Below, in pieces: positions 53,028 through 55,084 of a stretch of 55,084 nt of DNA. A model generated the notes under the pieces. The model had not been told where the DNA came from. It ran no database searches and was given only the letters and a program-made list of their open reading frames with translations. Made by a program: the position numbers and the translations under genes. The stretch covers positions 1-55,084 of the forward strand of contig MPNL01000020.1 of assembly GCA_002239005.1 (NCBI GenBank). The letters run 5' to 3'. This DNA is from Truepera sp. bin119. GTDB lineage: Bacteria > Deinococcota > Deinococci > Deinococcales > Trueperaceae. Each line of letters opens with the position of its first letter. Position 1 is the stretch's first letter.

Positions 53028-53042
53028 AAGAGATAATCTCAC
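53028..53042 (+). repeat. Palindromic element end upstream of the EEP gene
   Basis: AAGAGATAATCTCAC, 13 of 15 identical to the palindrome at 10859, preceded by GGGGG as there. The bases after it (GTTAAGACCT) match the left flank of element B read in reverse (GTTACGACCT), so the element end extends beyond the palindrome. It lies 26 bp upstream of the ATG at 53069. Confidence 0.65.
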
Positions 53043-53111
53043 GTTAAGACCTGTTCCTGGAGGCGACCATGAAAACGAGACCGATCACCCACACTCTATA
53101 TTCTGGTCCTA

Positions 53112-54227
53112 TTGTCCCTTGGGTTAAGTGCCCAGGCCAATGGTTCCGGTTCGAGAACGGGTCAGTGGCCTTTTCAGACCGAGCTTAGAGTGATGACCTT
53201 TAATCTCTATGTTGGGGCCGATTTCAATAAGCTGTTTGCAGCGAGAAGCCCCGAAGAGATTCCAGTCTTGGTTGCCGAGATCTATCAGATGATCAGGGAG
53301 GCGAATTTTACTATACGGGCCCAGGCTCTTGCGGACGCGATCGAACGTGGTGCCCCGGATCTTATTGGGCTCCAAGAAGTTTCACTGATTAGGCGCCAGC
53401 GTCCCGGGGACTTCTTGGTCGGCAATCCCATTGCGGCTCGCGCTGTCGAGCTTGACTATCTGCAGATTCTCATGGACGCCCTCGAGGCCAGGGGACTCGA
53501 ATACGGGGTGGTAGCGATAAGTCATGAGTCGGATATTGAGTTGCCGATGCTTGTCGGTGGGAGTGCGGAGTCTCCTGAACTGGATGATGCCCGCTTAACC
53601 ATTCGCAATGTGATCCTTAAGCGAGTGGGTGTCGAAACCCGCGATGTACAGGAGGGCAACTTTACAAATAACCTGGTGTTTGCTCTGGCCGGTGTACAGG
53701 TTGAAGTTACTAGGGGATACGCATCAGTAGTTGCGAAGGTTCATGGTCGTGAGTACAAGTTTGTCAATGTTCACTTGGAAACTGCTGGAAATTTCTTTTC
53801 AAGGGCTATGCAGTCTCTGCAAGCTTCGGAGCTGGTGGAAATATTGGAGGCTGAGGGGGAGTTACCGATTATTTTGGTGGGGGATTTCAATTCACCACCG
53901 GAGAGTGGGCAAACTAGCCCCTACCATATTCTGGTGGCTGCCGGTTTTGTCGATGCCTGGACTCAGAGGTCCTATGCCTTTAATAACAGGTTGGGACCCA
54001 CTTGCTGTCAGAGTGAGGGACTGACCAATGGTGAGTCTCTGTTAGACGAAAGGATCGATCAAGTTTGGGTCAGGCTTCCCGGTGGGGGCTCAAGGTCGGA
54101 CTCTTCGGGTCAGATCGGTTATACGAGAGTGAGCCTGTTGGGGGACAGCCCCGAGGACATGCTTCAGGGCCTCTGGCCGTCAGACCATGCGGGGGTCTTG
54201 GCGGAGCTCAGAATACCTGGGCAGTGA
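53112..54227 (+). CDS. Secreted endonuclease/exonuclease/phosphatase-family protein
   Basis: 371 residues from the TTG at 53112, but the true start is probably ATG 53069, which has GGAGG at good spacing and is one base out of frame. One A fewer in the AAAA run (53072-53075) would give a proper signal peptide ending SAQA. The EEP fold is clear: VMTFNLYVGADF, DLIGLQEVSLI (metal Glu), YKFVNVHLET, LPIILVGDFNSPPES (catalytic Asp-Phe-Asn) and SDHAGVLAEL (catalytic His). The family includes phosphodiesterases, nucleases and sphingomyelinases; no closer call is made. AT-richer than most of the window, suggesting transfer. Confidence 0.88.
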   Translation: MSLGLSAQANGSGSRTGQWPFQTELRVMTFNLYVGADFNKLFAARSPEEIPVLVAEIYQMIREANFTIRAQALADAIERGAPDLIGLQEVSLIRRQRPGDFLVGNPIAARAVELDYLQILMDALEARGLEYGVVAISHESDIELPMLVGGSAESPELDDARLTIRNVILKRVGVETRDVQEGNFTNNLVFALAGVQVEVTRGYASVVAKVHGREYKFVNVHLETAGNFFSRAMQSLQASELVEILEAEGELPIILVGDFNSPPESGQTSPYHILVAAGFVDAWTQRSYAFNNRLGPTCCQSEGLTNGESLLDERIDQVWVRLPGGGSRSDSSGQIGYTRVSLLGDSPEDMLQGLWPSDHAGVLAELRIPGQ

Positions 54228-54290
54228 CAGATTACTGATGGTTCCCTTACTAGTTCCGGGTCAGGATCGGGTGACGCGCTAGGCGGGTGT

Positions 54291-54312
54291 GCAGGCCGTT
54301 TACTAGGCCTGC
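54291..54312 (+). terminator. Possible terminator hairpin after the EEP gene
   Basis: GCAGGCC, an 8-base loop and GGCCTGC form a 7-bp stem, about 65 bp past the stop. Only TT follows, so it is a weak candidate. Confidence 0.35.
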
Positions 54313-54403
54313 TTGGCGGTATGAACCGTGCCTACGATTCGCGGATTGAGCCGTTCTGAAGCTTCCCGACTGCCCGAACCTCTGACCGCCGCCTTGATTT
54401 GCC

Positions 54404-54910
54404 ATGATTGAACACGCCCTGCTGTCGGCCGGCACGCTCATCATCGTCGCGAAGCTGGCCGAGGGGGTTCTGCGGCGCTTTCGATTGAACGCTATCGTCG
54501 CCTACACGGCGACGGGAATACTGCTGGGGCCGGTTACCGGAATCGTCGAGCCCGCCGGTGACCTGGACGTGCTTCTGGGCATCGGCATCTTCCTTTTCTT
54601 CTTCCTCATCGGCCTGGACGAACTCGACGTTCCCGGCGTCATCGCGGCCATCCGCGGGCGATTCTTCATCGCTGCGATCATAGCGGCCGTGATACCGCTC
54701 GTGACCACGCTAGTCGTCACTTTCAATATCGGTTACGACTTCGCGTTGGGTCTGACCTTCACGGAGGCACTGTGCCTCGCCGGGATACTTTCTCTGACCA
54801 GTCTGGGCGTGGTGACCAAGGTGCTGGTAGACGAGAACCGCCTACGGGAAGCCATCGGCATTCAGATATTCACGACTACGCTTATCGCCGAATTGCTACT
54901 TCTAGGTCGT
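54404..54910 (+). pseudogene. CPA2-type cation:proton antiporter, 3' end lost to an inserted element
   Basis: About 165 residues of a KefB/NapA-like antiporter: VAKLAEGVLRRFRLNAIVAYTATGILLGPVTGI, GIGIFLFFFLIGLDELDVPG, and LGLTFTEALCLAGILSLTSLGVVTKVLVDE (family core helices), then IQIFTTTLIAELL. Homology stops at about 54905, where the sequence becomes repeat element B; the frame then runs into it and stops at 55024. A full protein has 380-600 residues, so most of the transport domain is missing unless it resumes beyond the edge. Confidence 0.8.
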
Positions 54911-55084
54911 AACGTGAGATTATCTCTGCCCCCCCAAGGGGGGAGGCCCGTCCTGGTGCATCCTGCACCATGTGAAAAATACAGACAGACCTCCCCTAGC
55001 AAGTCTAGCCTGTACCAATCATGAGTGCCCCAGTTACGGCCGGGCAGGACAAGGTAACCTCAGAGAAGGACGGGTTCGCTGGAC
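54911..55084 (+). repeat. Small interspersed element B (right edge, incomplete)
   Basis: Begins AACGTGAGATTATCTC at 54911 and continues with about 140 bp strongly similar to element A (10665-10830). The palindrome is imperfect (GTGAGATTATCTCTG). The element interrupts the antiporter and runs past the window end. Confidence 0.75.

Overview
The window is GC-rich bacterial chromosome from a diderm. The best fit is a Deinococcota lineage (Thermus/Deinococcus/Truepera-like). This is inferred from gene content: a two-gene M16 peptidase pair with split active-site motifs as in Thermus, carD next to ksgA, a LysN-type aminotransferase, actinobacterial/Thermus-type xylose isomerase, a gene of the family annotated 'quinate 5-dehydrogenase', DinB and DtxR family proteins, and -10 boxes placed almost at start codons. 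TamB-, LptA-, LptD- and LptF/G-like genes point to an outer membrane. No tRNA, rRNA, cas or phage structural gene was seen.

Layout. 1-8800: a tamB-like gene running off the left edge, divergent from acylphosphatase and trpC, then the M16 pair and LptA/LptD-like envelope genes. 8800-10900: a low-GC methyltransferase, an IS3-family remnant and a short palindromic repeat element (element A). 10937-14300: an LptF/G permease and a bifunctional rel (ppGpp) gene, then an SRP 4.5S RNA on the minus strand that has no ORF. 14753-19611: a gliding-type ABC operon (ATPase, permease-GldG fusion, DUF4340). 20056-21436: a decayed gene and a frameshifted enolase-superfamily gene. 21691-25298: ychF, then hom and thrC. 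25295-35064: a long minus-strand run (MsbA-like ABC exporter, uvrB, a propeller/membrane protein, carD, ksgA, pfkB-type kinase, S41 protease, MBL hydrolase). 35532-36944: a probably acquired XRE regulator plus conserved unknown protein, with a strong apparently leaderless promoter. 37105-40990: ppk, the quinate-dehydrogenase-like gene and a hotdog thioesterase. 41000-43000: a graveyard of antitoxin, integrase and IS pieces. 42987-48866: a sensor kinase, DinB, DtxR, xylA and an aminotransferase. 49183-52450: a broken patatin/beta-barrel gene, a deaminase and an EcsC-like protein. 53000-55084: an exported EEP-fold enzyme and an antiporter cut by element B.

Two window-wide patterns stand out. 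First, five places (about 4083, 23801, 24983, 27054, 38261) hold a short direct duplication whose intervening copy decays into runs of G or C. Three of these disrupt or shift genes that otherwise look intact (M16, hom, thrC), one adds 32 residues to ppk, and one lies between genes. They look like unmerged noisy read ends, so these genes are probably intact in the organism. Second, a palindrome, GTGAGATAATCTCAC, marks ends of a small interspersed element. Copies or halves lie just upstream of the lptF/G-like gene, ppk and the EEP gene, and another lies at the insertion point in the antiporter.
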